DNA from: Solirubrobacterales bacterium
GTDB lineage: Bacteria > Actinomycetota > Thermoleophilia > Solirubrobacterales > Solirubrobacteraceae
Length of the DNA stretch: 8,782 nucleotides
Assembly: GCA_019240015.1 (NCBI GenBank)
Contig: JAFAZB010000138.1
Span: forward strand, 1 to 8,782
Reading direction: 5' to 3'
Made by a program: the position numbers and the translations under genes
Part shown: piece after piece, positions 1 through 6,666 of the stretch
Numbering within the stretch: position 1 is the first letter of the stretch
How the letters are laid out: every line of letters begins with the position of its first letter
The notes under the pieces: generated by a model
The model's database searches: none
Told to the model about the DNA's origin: nothing
Seen by the model: only the letters and a program-made list of their open reading frames with translations

Positions 1-107
1 ACGGCGGCAAACCTGATCAGCTGCAGCCAGTTGTGGGGGCGGCGGACGCCGTGGCGGATCCTCGCCCGGTAGGGAAGTGCAACCGCGGGGGTCAGCTCTT
101 CGGGCAT
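1..107 (-). CDS. Probable GtrA-family membrane protein, N-terminal fragment
   Basis: Reading the minus strand from an ATG at 107 gives 35 codons that stay open to the window edge. The peptide begins MPEELTPAVALPYRAR and ends with a basic RRPHNW stretch followed by LQLIRFAAV. A basic lead followed by (W)LQLxRFxxVG at the first membrane helix is how many actinobacterial GtrA-family proteins begin; these are small four-helix proteins linked to polyprenol-phosphate-sugar transfer in cell-envelope glycosylation. The identification rests on this short signature recalled from the family, so it is tentative. No Shine-Dalgarno precedes the ATG, but a TACATT box lies 6 nt upstream, which would suit a leaderless transcript. 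The gene lies 65 nt downstream of the phosphodiesterase gene on the same strand. The rest of the protein lies outside the window. Confidence 0.55.
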   Translation of the reverse strand, partial: MPEELTPAVALPYRARIRHGVRRPHNWLQLIRFAA

Positions 108-113
108 TGCGGG

Positions 114-119
114 AATGTA
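114..119 (-). promoter_or_regulatory. Possible -10 box (TACATT) for the left-edge gene
   Basis: On the minus strand TACATT lies 6 nt before the ATG at 107, so transcription would begin at or next to the start codon. The upstream gene lacks a Shine-Dalgarno, as expected for leaderless transcripts. No convincing -35 hexamer is visible at 16-18 bp, so this is weak. Confidence 0.22.
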
Positions 120-157
120 TCGGCGCTGTGTCGAATCTCCGTAAGAGCGATGCCCAA

Positions 158-176
158 CTAATCAGCTCCTAATCAG
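158..176. repeat. 8-bp direct repeat CTAATCAG x2, 11-bp period
   Basis: CTAATCAG occurs at 158-165 and again at 169-176, separated by CTC. The second copy covers the stop codon of the phosphodiesterase gene. The pair is AT-rich against its surroundings and lies about 50-70 bp upstream of the GtrA-like start, one helical turn apart, so it could be a protein-binding site for that gene. Function is inferred only from position and phasing. Confidence 0.5.
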
Positions 177-1660
177 GATTGGCTGTCGGGTTGCAGGCCG
201 AAATGCTCCCGGACCATCGGCGCCACGTCGCGCAGCGACCACTGGGCGCGCGCCGTCCGGGAGGCGGGGCCGGTGCCGCACCAGAGTAACGCGCCGAGCG
301 AATCGGACCGGTGCAGCGACCCGTGGCTGCCGCCGCCGACGTGATCGGCGCCGCCCCAGTCGACGAACTCGTAGCCCGGCGCCGCCGAGAGGAGCACGTC
401 GCCCGCGGTTGGACACCGCAGCGCGGACCAGATCCGCGCCAGCGCATCGGGGTACTCGGTGCTGAGGAAGCGGCCCTCTTGGACTTCGGCCCGGAGCGTC
501 CCGAGCTCTCCCTCGACGCTCCAGCGTCCGCCGCGAAGGTCCATCAGCTCTCCGCCTGGTGCAAACCGCAGCTCTCCGCGGCGGCTTCGTACGACCGCCT
601 CCGCAGACCCTCCGTCCGCGAGCGAGAGCATCAGGTCGACCCCGTCGAGCTCGCCCAGCGTCTGGAGTGCTCGCTCCGCCACGCGCCCCGCCCGCTCGGC
701 GTCGAGCGCGTAGACCATCGCCGAGCGCTGCGCCGGAGAGAGCGCCACCTCGGCTCCGATCGAGCGCGACGGGCTGGGCGTCGCGACGTCGAACTCGGCG
801 AACGCGTGATCGAGACGAATCCGGTCCTCGACCGACGCCTGGGAGTGATCGGAGGTGACGATCACCGCGTACTGCTCGAGGAACTCGTCGGGCCCCCCGG
901 CGGAATGCATCAGCCGCTCCAGCTGACGGTCGGCGGCGGCGATCGAGGTCACCTGTGCGTGGGGGCCGTTCTTGTGGGAGAAGGCGTCGTTGTCGGGTAG
1001 CGAGAACAGCAGGAAGTCGAACAGGTCGTGCTCGACCAGGTAGGCGCCGACGCAGCCCGTGTGCTGGTCGCGGACGCCAGGCATTCCGAGCTGGCCGCGG
1101 CAGCCCGTCTTGCGACTCGCGTAGAGGTCGGCGTAGAACAGCTCCTGGGGCCCGTCGATCGTCCGGCGAAACAGCGTCGAGGTGACGATCCGGGCGAGGG
1201 CGGTCTCGTTGGAGACCTCGTGGTGGTGACGACCGCGATAGATCAAATAGGTGGTCCCGGCGGTCCTCACGCCCGCGTCGTCGAGCGTCTCGAACACCGT
1301 CTCGACCTCGTCGGAGAGGTGCTCCGCGTTCATCCGATAGACGGTGTCCGTCAACGACCGCAACACCCCGAACTGCCTTGAAGCGGAGAAGCTGGAGCCG
1401 TACTCGACGTATCTGGCCTCCTCGCGGTGGTACCAGTTCATGCTCGGAATCAGGTGCCGGTCAGGACCCGAGCCGGTGGTGATCGTCGCCGCGCACACGG
1501 GCGTGACCGAGGGGAACGCTGCGACGCAGTCGTCGACGTACACACCCTGGTCGCGGATCCGCTCCAGCGCCGGAGCACGCCCCGAGGCGATCGCGCGCTC
1601 GAGCATCGACGGCTTGAGCGCGTCGATCACCACCAGCACGAGCTTCTTGTGCGCGCTCAC
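173..1660 (-). CDS. Alkaline-phosphatase-superfamily protein (nucleotide pyrophosphatase/phosphodiesterase type)
   Basis: A 495-aa protein starting at GTG and ending in DSQS. The metal-site pattern of type I phosphodiesterases/nucleotide pyrophosphatases can be followed in order: D13 after the first strand (LVLVVIDALKP), candidate nucleophile T53 in FPSVTP, D225 and H229 in PDNDAFSHKNGP, D271-H272 in TSDHSQ, and H446 in GGGSHGS near the C-terminus. Members of this fold are two-metal (usually zinc) phosphomonoesterases or phosphodiesterases; the substrate cannot be read from sequence. No signal peptide or membrane segment is seen, so a cytoplasmic location is likely. The start lies 4 nt after the stop of the DUF4126-like gene with no clear ribosome site, suggesting translational coupling. 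A role with the neighbouring membrane proteins in envelope or lipid-linked sugar metabolism is a guess. Confidence 0.9.
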   Translation of the reverse strand: MSAHKKLVLVVIDALKPSMLERAIASGRAPALERIRDQGVYVDDCVAAFPSVTPVCAATITTGSGPDRHLIPSMNWYHREEARYVEYGSSFSASRQFGVLRSLTDTVYRMNAEHLSDEVETVFETLDDAGVRTAGTTYLIYRGRHHHEVSNETALARIVTSTLFRRTIDGPQELFYADLYASRKTGCRGQLGMPGVRDQHTGCVGAYLVEHDLFDFLLFSLPDNDAFSHKNGPHAQVTSIAAADRQLERLMHSAGGPDEFLEQYAVIVTSDHSQASVEDRIRLDHAFAEFDVATPSPSRSIGAEVALSPAQRSAMVYALDAERAGRVAERALQTLGELDGVDLMLSLADGGSAEAVVRSRRGELRFAPGGELMDLRGGRWSVEGELGTLRAEVQEGRFLSTEYPDALARIWSALRCPTAGDVLLSAAPGYEFVDWGGADHVGGGSHGSLHRSDSLGALLWCGTGPASRTARAQWSLRDVAPMVREHFGLQPDSQS

Positions 1661-1664
1661 GGGC

Positions 1665-2255
1665 TCAGCGCAGGATGCGCAGCCCCGCGAACTTCTGCTC
1701 GCCGCGGCCGCGGCCGGCGATCACCAGCCACAGCAGCAGCGCGAGCCCGATCGGACCGATCGGCGGCGCCAGGACCGAGAGCACCGCCAGCAGCACAGCC
1801 GCGGCCTCGGCAAACAAGGGCAGGACGCCGGCGGCCGAGTCCTCCAGGCGCGAGCGCGCACGGGTCAGCAGTGGGCGCGTTGCGGCGACCCCCACGAGCG
1901 CGCAGGCCACGCCGCCCGGGTATCCAGGCCAGGTCAAATAGTGGCCCCGGCAGAGTGATCCCGCGAACAGCAGCGCCCCGACTACCACCGCTGCCAGCGC
2001 GATCGCCACCGTGACCGGTCCGCGCTCCAGCCGCGCGGCGGTCAGGCGCCGCTCGGCAAGCGCCAGCGCGATCGCGCCGACCAGCATCGCCGCCAGGAAG
2101 GGAAGCTGCTGGAGAAAGTCGTAATCGCTGCCCTTGAAATCGATCTGCACATCGCCGGCGGCCAGCGCGCCGACCGCCAGCGCTGGCAGGAACGGCCGGA
2201 TCCCCACCGCCGCGGCCACGCCGATCCCCTGGAAGATGTCGAAGACGAGGTGCAC
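1665..2255 (-). CDS. DUF4126-like integral membrane protein
   Basis: From a GTG at 2255 the product is 196 aa: VHLVFDIFQGIGVAAAVGIR, then strongly hydrophobic segments at about 6-33, 50-68, 81-100, 114-130, 142-163 and 166-181, ending in a basic tail. The opening (GIGVAAAVGIRPFLPAL) resembles the start of DUF4126 proteins, a membrane family without assigned function. The frame stays open further upstream to an ATG at 2477, but that stretch is arginine/serine-rich, lies antisense to the conserved start of the aminotransferase gene and lacks family character, so the GTG is preferred. It is the first gene of a unit with the phosphodiesterase gene 4 nt downstream. No clear ribosome site precedes the GTG. 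Confidence 0.78.
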   Translation of the reverse strand: MHLVFDIFQGIGVAAAVGIRPFLPALAVGALAAGDVQIDFKGSDYDFLQQLPFLAAMLVGAIALALAERRLTAARLERGPVTVAIALAAVVVGALLFAGSLCRGHYLTWPGYPGGVACALVGVAATRPLLTRARSRLEDSAAGVLPLFAEAAAVLLAVLSVLAPPIGPIGLALLLWLVIAGRGRGEQKFAGLRILR

Positions 2256-2265
2256 CGTGCTGTAC

Positions 2266-2282
2266 CGTGACGGAGCGTGACG
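2266..2282. repeat. Direct repeat CGTGACG x2 in the divergent gap, 10-bp period
   Basis: CGTGACG at 2266-2272 and 2276-2282 are separated by GAG, exactly one helical turn centre to centre. They lie in the about 44 bp between the divergent starts at 2255 and 2300, where both promoters must sit, so they are a reasonable operator candidate. If the aminotransferase instead starts at the GTG at 2267, the repeat is coding. No convincing -10/-35 pair was found for either direction. Confidence 0.4.
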
Positions 2283-2299
2283 ATAGACGAGAGGGCAGC

Positions 2300-3718
2300 G
2301 TGAGCCGGGGGCCGGGCAGCGTTGGCCCGGGAACCGGCGGGAGCGGCCGTCGTCCGAGGTCAACGGCACGTGACATCGAGCGCTACGCCGCGCTGTTCGC
2401 CGAGCGGACCAAGGTGATGAAGTCCTCGGCGATGCGCGACTTGATGGCGCTGACCGAGCGCGACGACGTGATCTCACTCGCCGGAGGCCTGCCGGACACC
2501 TCTACCTTTCCCCCCGACTCCTACGCATCGCTGATGCGCACGGTCGCGGCCGATTCGTGCGCCCGGGCACTCCAGTACGGACCCACCGAGGGGTTCGCGC
2601 TGGTCAAGCGCTGCATCTCGGAAGTGATGCGCGCGGAAGGCATGGAGATCGAGGCCGACGAGCTGCTGGTGACCACCGGCGGCCAGCAGGTGATCGACCT
2701 AGTGTGCAAGACGCTGCTCGACCCAGGCGACGTGGTCGTAGCCGAGGCGCCCACCTACCCGGGTGCGATCCCAACCTTCAGCGCCTATCAAGCCGACGTG
2801 GTGCAGGTGACGATGGACCGCGACGGCATGCTGATCGACGAGCTCGAGCAGACCCTGGAGCGGCTCGAGCGAGAGGCCCGTCGCCCCAAGTTCATCTACA
2901 CGGTCCCCAACTTCCACAACCCGGCCGGGGTGACCATGTCGCTGGAGCGCCGGCATGAGCTGGTACGGATCGCGGGCGAGCGCGAGCTGCTGGTGCTCGA
3001 GGACAATCCCTACGGGCTGCTTCGCTACGAAGGCGAGCCGCTCCCGACGCTGCATTCGCTCGACGACGAGTTCATCGTCTACGCGAGCACCTTCTCGAAG
3101 ATCCTCTCGCCCGGCGTGCGCCTGGGGTGGGCCGCGGCACCGGCTCCGATCCTGGAGAAGATGAACATCGGCAAGCAGGGCTCCGACCTGTGCTCCTCGT
3201 CGATCTCGCAGTGCTTCGTGAGCGCATATTTCGATTCGGGTCCGTGGGACGAATACGTGCGCTCGTTGGTCGAGATCTATCGCCGGCGGCGCGACGTGAT
3301 GCTCGACGCGCTCGCCGAGCACTTCCCCCGTGAGGCTCAGTGGACCCATCCGCAGGGCGGGCTGTTCATCTGGGCGACGATGCCTCCCTACATCGACACC
3401 ACCGACCTGCTGGCGCGAGCGCTCGAAGAGCACGTCGCGTTCGTCCCCGGCCGAGCCGCGTTCATCGACGGGCGCGGCGGCTCCTCGATGCGGCTGAACT
3501 TCTCCGGAGTGGGGGAAGAGGAGATCCGCGAGGGGATTCGTCGGATCGGCGAGGTGGTGCGCGAGCAGGTGGCCCTGTACGGGACGCTGACGGGCGCACG
3601 CCCGGTGAGTGCCCCGCAGCGCAAGGAAAAGGACGATCGCGCGCCACGCTCGTCGATCGCCGAGGCCGAGCTGGCGAAGGTGCTCCAGCTGCCGGCGAAG
3701 CGCAAGCGCGCCGGCTAG
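2300..3718 (+). CDS. PLP-dependent class I/II aminotransferase (LysN/2-aminoadipate-type)
   Basis: A 472-aa fold-type I aminotransferase. Counting from the GTG at 2300, landmarks are ISLAGGLPDTSTFP near 58-71, LQYGPTEGF near 91, TTGGQQVIDL near 125-134, the tyrosine-bearing APTYPG near 150, VPNFHNPAG near 202-210 (pyridoxal asparagine), LEDNPYG near 233-239 (aspartate to the ring nitrogen), the Schiff-base lysine K267 in STFSKILSPG, and the carboxylate arginine in SSMRLNFS. This pattern is that of the 2-aminoadipate aminotransferase/MocR catalytic-domain group, here without an HTH domain. The exact amino donor is unknown. The start at 2300 follows AGAGGG at 2290-2295; a GTG at 2267 would add 11 residues but has no ribosome site. 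Both ends carry low-complexity tails: about 30 Gly/Arg/Ser-rich residues before the fold and about 38 charged residues after it (ending PAKRKRAG). The stop abuts the ligase start directly. Confidence 0.93.
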   Translation: MSRGPGSVGPGTGGSGRRPRSTARDIERYAALFAERTKVMKSSAMRDLMALTERDDVISLAGGLPDTSTFPPDSYASLMRTVAADSCARALQYGPTEGFALVKRCISEVMRAEGMEIEADELLVTTGGQQVIDLVCKTLLDPGDVVVAEAPTYPGAIPTFSAYQADVVQVTMDRDGMLIDELEQTLERLEREARRPKFIYTVPNFHNPAGVTMSLERRHELVRIAGERELLVLEDNPYGLLRYEGEPLPTLHSLDDEFIVYASTFSKILSPGVRLGWAAAPAPILEKMNIGKQGSDLCSSSISQCFVSAYFDSGPWDEYVRSLVEIYRRRRDVMLDALAEHFPREAQWTHPQGGLFIWATMPPYIDTTDLLARALEEHVAFVPGRAAFIDGRGGSSMRLNFSGVGEEEIREGIRRIGEVVREQVALYGTLTGARPVSAPQRKEKDDRAPRSSIAEAELAKVLQLPAKRKRAG

Positions 3719-4660
3719 GTGAGCCGCGTCGCGGTGCTGAAAGGCGGGCGCTCGCTGGAGCGCCAGGTCTCGCTGCGGTCGGGAGCTCGAGTGCAGGACG
3801 CGCTCGAGCGCCTGGGGCACGACGTGATCGGGATCGACGTCGGCACCGACCTGGTCGACCGGCTCGCGGCGGACCGCCCCGACGTCGCGTTCGTGGCGCT
3901 ACACGGTCGCGACGGCGAGGACGGCACGGTGCAGGAGCTGCTCGAGGTAATGGGAATCCCGTACACGGGCTCGGGGGTCTCGGCCTGCATCCGCGCCGCC
4001 GACAAAGTGCTTGCCAAGCACGCGATGCGCGATCAGGGGATCCCCACGCCCGACTTCTACGCATTCAACGAGACCGCCTTCCAGGCCCTGGGTGCCGCCC
4101 AGGCCTTGCCGGCGATCGAGAGCCGACTCGAGTTCCCGATCGTCGTCAAGCCGGCCGGTCAGGGCTCGGCGCTGGGAATCAAGTTCGCCCGTACTGCGGC
4201 GGACGTGCCGGCGGCGCTGGTCGCGGCCTTCTCATACGACCGCAAGGTGCTGCTGGAGCGTCATGTCCCGGGCCGCGACCTGGCGGTCTCGATCCTCGCG
4301 GACGGCGGGCGAGCGACTTCATTGCCGATCGTCGAAGCGGTGCCCCAGCAGGAGGACTTCTATGACTTCGAGGCGCGCTATGAGATTGGCCGAACAAAGT
4401 TCGTGTGTCCGGCGCAGCTCGATCAGGCGGTGGCGGCGCGGGCCAGCGCGATCGCCCTGGAGAGCTACGAGCTGTTGGGCTGCGCCGGCTTCGCCCGGGT
4501 TGACCTGATGCTGGAGCGAGACGACGAGGCGCTGTTCGTGCTCGAGGTCAATACGGTGCCCGGCCTGACCGAGACCAGCCTGCTCCCGCAAGCGGCCGAG
4601 GCGGCGGGAATCTCGTTTGACCAGCTGATCGCCCGGATCCTCGGCGCGATCGGCGACTGA
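3719..4660 (+). CDS. ddl: D-alanine--D-alanine ligase
   Basis: A 313-aa ATP-grasp ligase that joins two D-alanines for the peptidoglycan stem peptide in the cytoplasm. It aligns well with E. coli DdlB recalled from memory: GGRSLERQVSL carries the first D-Ala glutamate E14 (E15 in DdlB), ALHGRDGEDG and PYTGSGV are present, K144 and S150 match the ATP and substrate residues, Y221 in FEARYEIG corresponds to Y216 (Tyr here marks D-Ala rather than the D-lactate-type ligases with Phe), and R260, D262, E276 and N278 (LEVNTVPG) match the catalytic arginine and metal ligands. Q16 replaces the usual Glu/His of the SxExEVSL motif, a minor change. The GTG start follows the aminotransferase stop with zero bases between (TAG then GTG), and no ribosome site is obvious, so translation is probably coupled. 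Length is typical. Confidence 0.96.
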   Translation: MSRVAVLKGGRSLERQVSLRSGARVQDALERLGHDVIGIDVGTDLVDRLAADRPDVAFVALHGRDGEDGTVQELLEVMGIPYTGSGVSACIRAADKVLAKHAMRDQGIPTPDFYAFNETAFQALGAAQALPAIESRLEFPIVVKPAGQGSALGIKFARTAADVPAALVAAFSYDRKVLLERHVPGRDLAVSILADGGRATSLPIVEAVPQQEDFYDFEARYEIGRTKFVCPAQLDQAVAARASAIALESYELLGCAGFARVDLMLERDDEALFVLEVNTVPGLTETSLLPQAAEAAGISFDQLIARILGAIGD

Positions 4661-4664
4661 TCCG

Positions 4665-5153
4665 CTACTCGTCGCTGGCGAAGTCCTCGGGCGTGACCTG
4701 GTCGAGGAAGTCCTTGAACTTCTCGACAACTTCCTCGGTGTCCTCGACCTCGTGCTCGAACTCGATCGCGGACTCGGAGATCACCTCATCGGCGGCGAAG
4801 ATCGGAGCTCCGGCGCGGACGGCGAGCGCCAGGGCATCGCTGGGACGGGAATCGATCTCCAGCTCGCGTCCGTTGACCCGCAAGCTGATCGAGGCGTAGA
4901 AGGTGTTCTCGCGCAGCTCGGTGACCGCGACCCGCGTGCACTCCACCTCCAGCTCGCCGAGCACGTCGGAGAGCAGGTCGTGGGTCATCGGACGCGGCGT
5001 GGAGGCTCCCTGGAGCTTCATCAGGATCGCGGCCGCCTCCGGGTGTCCGATCCAGATCGGCAGAAACTTGTTGCTCTCGACGGTCTTCAACAAAACGATC
5101 GGCTGCTTGCCGACCATGTCGAAGCTCACGCCATAGATCACCATCTCCTGCAA
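4665..5153 (-). CDS. Bifunctional nuclease family protein (DUF151/BFN domain)
   Basis: A 162-aa protein with the DUF151 hallmarks: VKTVES-type strand near 23-28 (LLKTVESNKFLPIWIGHPEA), RPMTHDLL at 54-61, and DSRPSDALALAVR at 101-113. The C-terminal 30 residues are acidic (EFEHEVEDTEEVVEKFKDFL), common in bacterial members. Family members have been reported to have DNase and RNase activity; the role in actinobacteria is not established. The start is TTG at 5153, because GAGGAG (minus strand, 5165-5160) lies 6 nt upstream; the ATG three codons later would leave a 15-nt spacing. A TATACT -10 box lies about 30 nt before the start. The gene converges on ddl with only 4 bp between stop codons, leaving no room for separate terminators. 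Confidence 0.93.
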   Translation of the reverse strand: MQEMVIYGVSFDMVGKQPIVLLKTVESNKFLPIWIGHPEAAAILMKLQGASTPRPMTHDLLSDVLGELEVECTRVAVTELRENTFYASISLRVNGRELEIDSRPSDALALAVRAGAPIFAADEVISESAIEFEHEVEDTEEVVEKFKDFLDQVTPEDFASDE

Positions 5154-5181
5154 GCGCAGCTCCTCATAAGGATGGTGGGCA

Positions 5182-5187
5182 AGTATA
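5182..5187 (-). promoter_or_regulatory. -10 box TATACT of the bifunctional nuclease gene
   Basis: TATACT on the minus strand stands out in very GC-rich DNA and lies 28 nt before the TTG start, predicting a leader of about 22-25 nt that contains the GAGGAG ribosome site. No good -35 hexamer is seen at 16-18 bp (the sequence there is near GTCTGA), which is common in actinobacterial promoters. Confidence 0.5.
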
Positions 5188-5274
5188 GGGGCGTGCGGTC
5201 AGCTTCAGACTCGGGCACGGGCGACCTCCAGCGGCGCTTTCGCGGCTCGGCGCCGCGCCGGTCCGCCGACCGAG

Positions 5275-6030
5275 CTAGATGCTCAGGCCCCCGTCGACAG
5301 CGAGCGTCGCGCCGGTCATGAAGGCGCTCTCGTCGCTTGCGAGGAACACGACCGCGTGCGCGATCTCCTCGGGACTGGCGTGGCGCGCGAGCGGGATCAT
5401 CGATTCGAACGCCCTGGCGGACTCCTCCCTGGAGGCGCCGACGGCCTCGATCTCGATCTTGTGCTGGAACTCGTTGTCCGTTGGGCCGGGATGGATCGTG
5501 TTCACGCGTATGCCGCGCGCGGCCATCTCCTTGGCCGCGGTACGCATCAGTCCGACGACCGCGTGCTTGGAGGTCGCATAGGCGGCGATTCCGACGTCCG
5601 AGGTGAGCCCCACCACGCTGGAATTGATGATCAGGCTCCCTCCGTCCTGCATCGCTGGCAAGGCGTACTTGGCGACCAGGAAGCTGCCGAGCACGTTGAC
5701 CGCGAGCACGCGCTCGAACATCTCGACCGGGTACTCGCTCACCGGGGCGACGACGCCGAACACGCCGGCGTTGGCGAATGTCACGTCCAGGCGGCCGAGA
5801 CGCTCGACCGTGGCGCCCACCGCCGCCCGCACCTGCTCGGCGTTCGTGACGTCGGCGGCGAACCACTCGGTCCCGCTCCCCACCTGCTCCGCGGCACGTT
5901 CCAGCGCGCCCGGATCCAGGTCGACCAGCAGCACCCGGGCGCCCTCGGCGGCGAACGCGCGCGCACTCGCGAGGCCGATGCTGCCGGCGCCGCCGGTGAT
6001 CAGCGCCGCCTTGCCGGCTAGGCGGGCGAT
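5275..6030 (-). CDS. SDR-family NAD(P)-dependent oxidoreductase, apparent ATC start
   Basis: A classical short-chain dehydrogenase of 251 aa if read from ATC at 6030. The N-terminus then reads (M)ARLAGKAALITGGAGSIG, the standard opening of the family, with the glycine motif at 12-19, acidic D37 after the second strand (favouring NAD), NAG at 87-89, N112 (AVNVLG), S138, and Y151-x-x-x-K155 in AAYATSKHA, then HPGPTDN near 180 and a VDGGLSI C-terminus. No ATG, GTG or TTG exists in frame between the upstream stop (6099-6097) and V33; a start at the GTG at 5934 would remove the NAD-binding motif. GGGGAG (minus strand, 6042-6037) lies 6 nt before the ATC, so either a rare ATC start or a one-base change is present. 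It is divergent from the MaoC hydratase gene and probably oxidises the 3-hydroxyacyl-CoA that enzyme makes (inference). Confidence 0.9.
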   Translation of the reverse strand: MARLAGKAALITGGAGSIGLASARAFAAEGARVLLVDLDPGALERAAEQVGSGTEWFAADVTNAEQVRAAVGATVERLGRLDVTFANAGVFGVVAPVSEYPVEMFERVLAVNVLGSFLVAKYALPAMQDGGSLIINSSVVGLTSDVGIAAYATSKHAVVGLMRTAAKEMAARGIRVNTIHPGPTDNEFQHKIEIEAVGASREESARAFESMIPLARHASPEEIAHAVVFLASDESAFMTGATLAVDGGLSI

Positions 6031-6074
6031 CCGGAACTCCCCATGCTTGCGATCCGCTGCGCGATCACTCGATG

Positions 6075-6096
6075 CTCTCCGATTGTCGGCGGAGAG
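6075..6096. promoter_or_regulatory. Operator-like dyad in the SDR/MaoC divergent region
   Basis: CTCTCCG (6075-6081) and CGGAGAG (6090-6096) form a perfect 7-bp inverted repeat with an 8-bp spacer. A smaller dyad CCGA-TTG-TCGG (6079-6089) is nested in it. The site lies about midway in the 158 bp between the SDR start and the MaoC start, where a shared regulator would bind. Its central CGATTGTCG recurs in the palindrome near 8625. No clear -35/-10 pairs were found; TTGACC at 6150-6155 is a possible -35 for MaoC but has only CAAGAT at 17 bp. Confidence 0.45.
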
Positions 6097-6188
6097 TCAA
6101 CGGCCCCCCGAATCGCGGCAAACTACCGGTCGCAACAGCCCGGGCGAGGTTGACCCGCGCTTCCACTATCAGCAAGATGGGAGATCAC

Positions 6189-6659
6189 ATGAGCACTTCT
6201 GAGTCCCCCGGTTCGGTGATCGAGATGTCGAGCTTGGCCGACCTGGCCGGGACGCATCTCGGTTACACGGCCTGGCGCGAGATGACCCAGGAGCAAGTGG
6301 ACCAATTTGCCGACGTCACCGACGATCACAACTACATCCACGTCGACGTGGAGCGCGCCAAGGCCTCGCCGTTCGGAGGCACCGTCGCCCACGGGTTCCT
6401 GACGCTCTCGCTGGTCGCGCCGATCAGCCAAGCGCTGCTGCACGTCAGCGACGCCGGGACGGCGATCAACTACGGGCTGGACCGGGTTCGCTTCCCGGCG
6501 CCGCTGCCGGTGGGCGCCCGCTGGCGGGGCGGCGTCGAGATCGCCGAGGTGGCCGAGGTGCCGGGAGGAAAGCAAGTCAAGGCGCGCGTGACGGTTGAGG
6601 TGGAGGGCGGCGAGAAGCCGGCGCTGGTGGCCGACAGCCTGATCCGCCTGTACGCCTGA
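6189..6659 (+). CDS. MaoC-family (R)-specific enoyl-CoA hydratase
   Basis: A 156-aa single hot-dog-fold protein. The hydratase motif is clear: FADVTDDHNYIHVD at 40-53 with catalytic D46 and H51 and structural N48, then A58 and VAHGF at 66-70. The downstream INYGLDRVRFPAPLPVG at 93-109 is very like mycobacterial Rv0130-type MaoC hydratases (recalled from memory), which hydrate 2-enoyl-CoA to (R)-3-hydroxyacyl-CoA. The ATG at 6189 is chosen because GGGAG at 6179-6183 lies 5 nt upstream; the frame is open further up but that part has no domain character. It precedes the amidohydrolase gene by 7 nt and is divergent from the SDR gene, so hydration and dehydrogenation of one CoA ester are likely linked. 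The natural substrate chain cannot be read from sequence. Confidence 0.93.
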   Translation: MSTSESPGSVIEMSSLADLAGTHLGYTAWREMTQEQVDQFADVTDDHNYIHVDVERAKASPFGGTVAHGFLTLSLVAPISQALLHVSDAGTAINYGLDRVRFPAPLPVGARWRGGVEIAEVAEVPGGKQVKARVTVEVEGGEKPALVADSLIRLYA

Positions 6660-6666
6660 GTCGGCG

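Noticed and set aside
311..1000. A 229-codon plus-strand open frame antisense to the phosphodiesterase gene
   Set aside because: Charged, Arg-rich composition without domain signature; the opposite strand encodes a complete metal-site series.
2256..2477. N-terminal extension of the DUF4126-like protein to an ATG at 2477
   Set aside because: The added 74 residues are Arg/Ser-rich, lie antisense to conserved aminotransferase sequence and lack family character.
2699..3820. A 373-codon open frame antisense to the aminotransferase gene
   Set aside because: It mirrors the high-GC codon pattern of the real gene, has no recognisable domain, and the sense frame is a complete aminotransferase.
3340..4365. 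A 341-codon plus-strand open frame across the aminotransferase/ddl junction
   Set aside because: Arg/Gly/Ala-rich shadow frame without motifs; both true genes here have full catalytic residues.
5247..5269. TCGGCG/CGCCGA inverted repeat after the SDR stop as a terminator
   Set aside because: Only a 6-bp stem with an 11-nt loop in very GC-rich DNA where such pairs arise by chance, and no T-tract.
6018..6044. Eight-codon ORF (ATG at 6044 to TAG) in front of the SDR frame as a leader or programmed frameshift
   Set aside because: No slippery sequence or stimulator is seen; the ATG is more simply the result of a lost G or chance, with GGGGAG serving as ribosome site.
6072..6188. N-terminal extension of the MaoC protein to an ATG at 6072 (or 6177)
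   Set aside because: GGGAG at 6179-6183 is ideally spaced for the ATG at 6189; the extension is Arg-rich, overlaps the dyad and is outside the domain.
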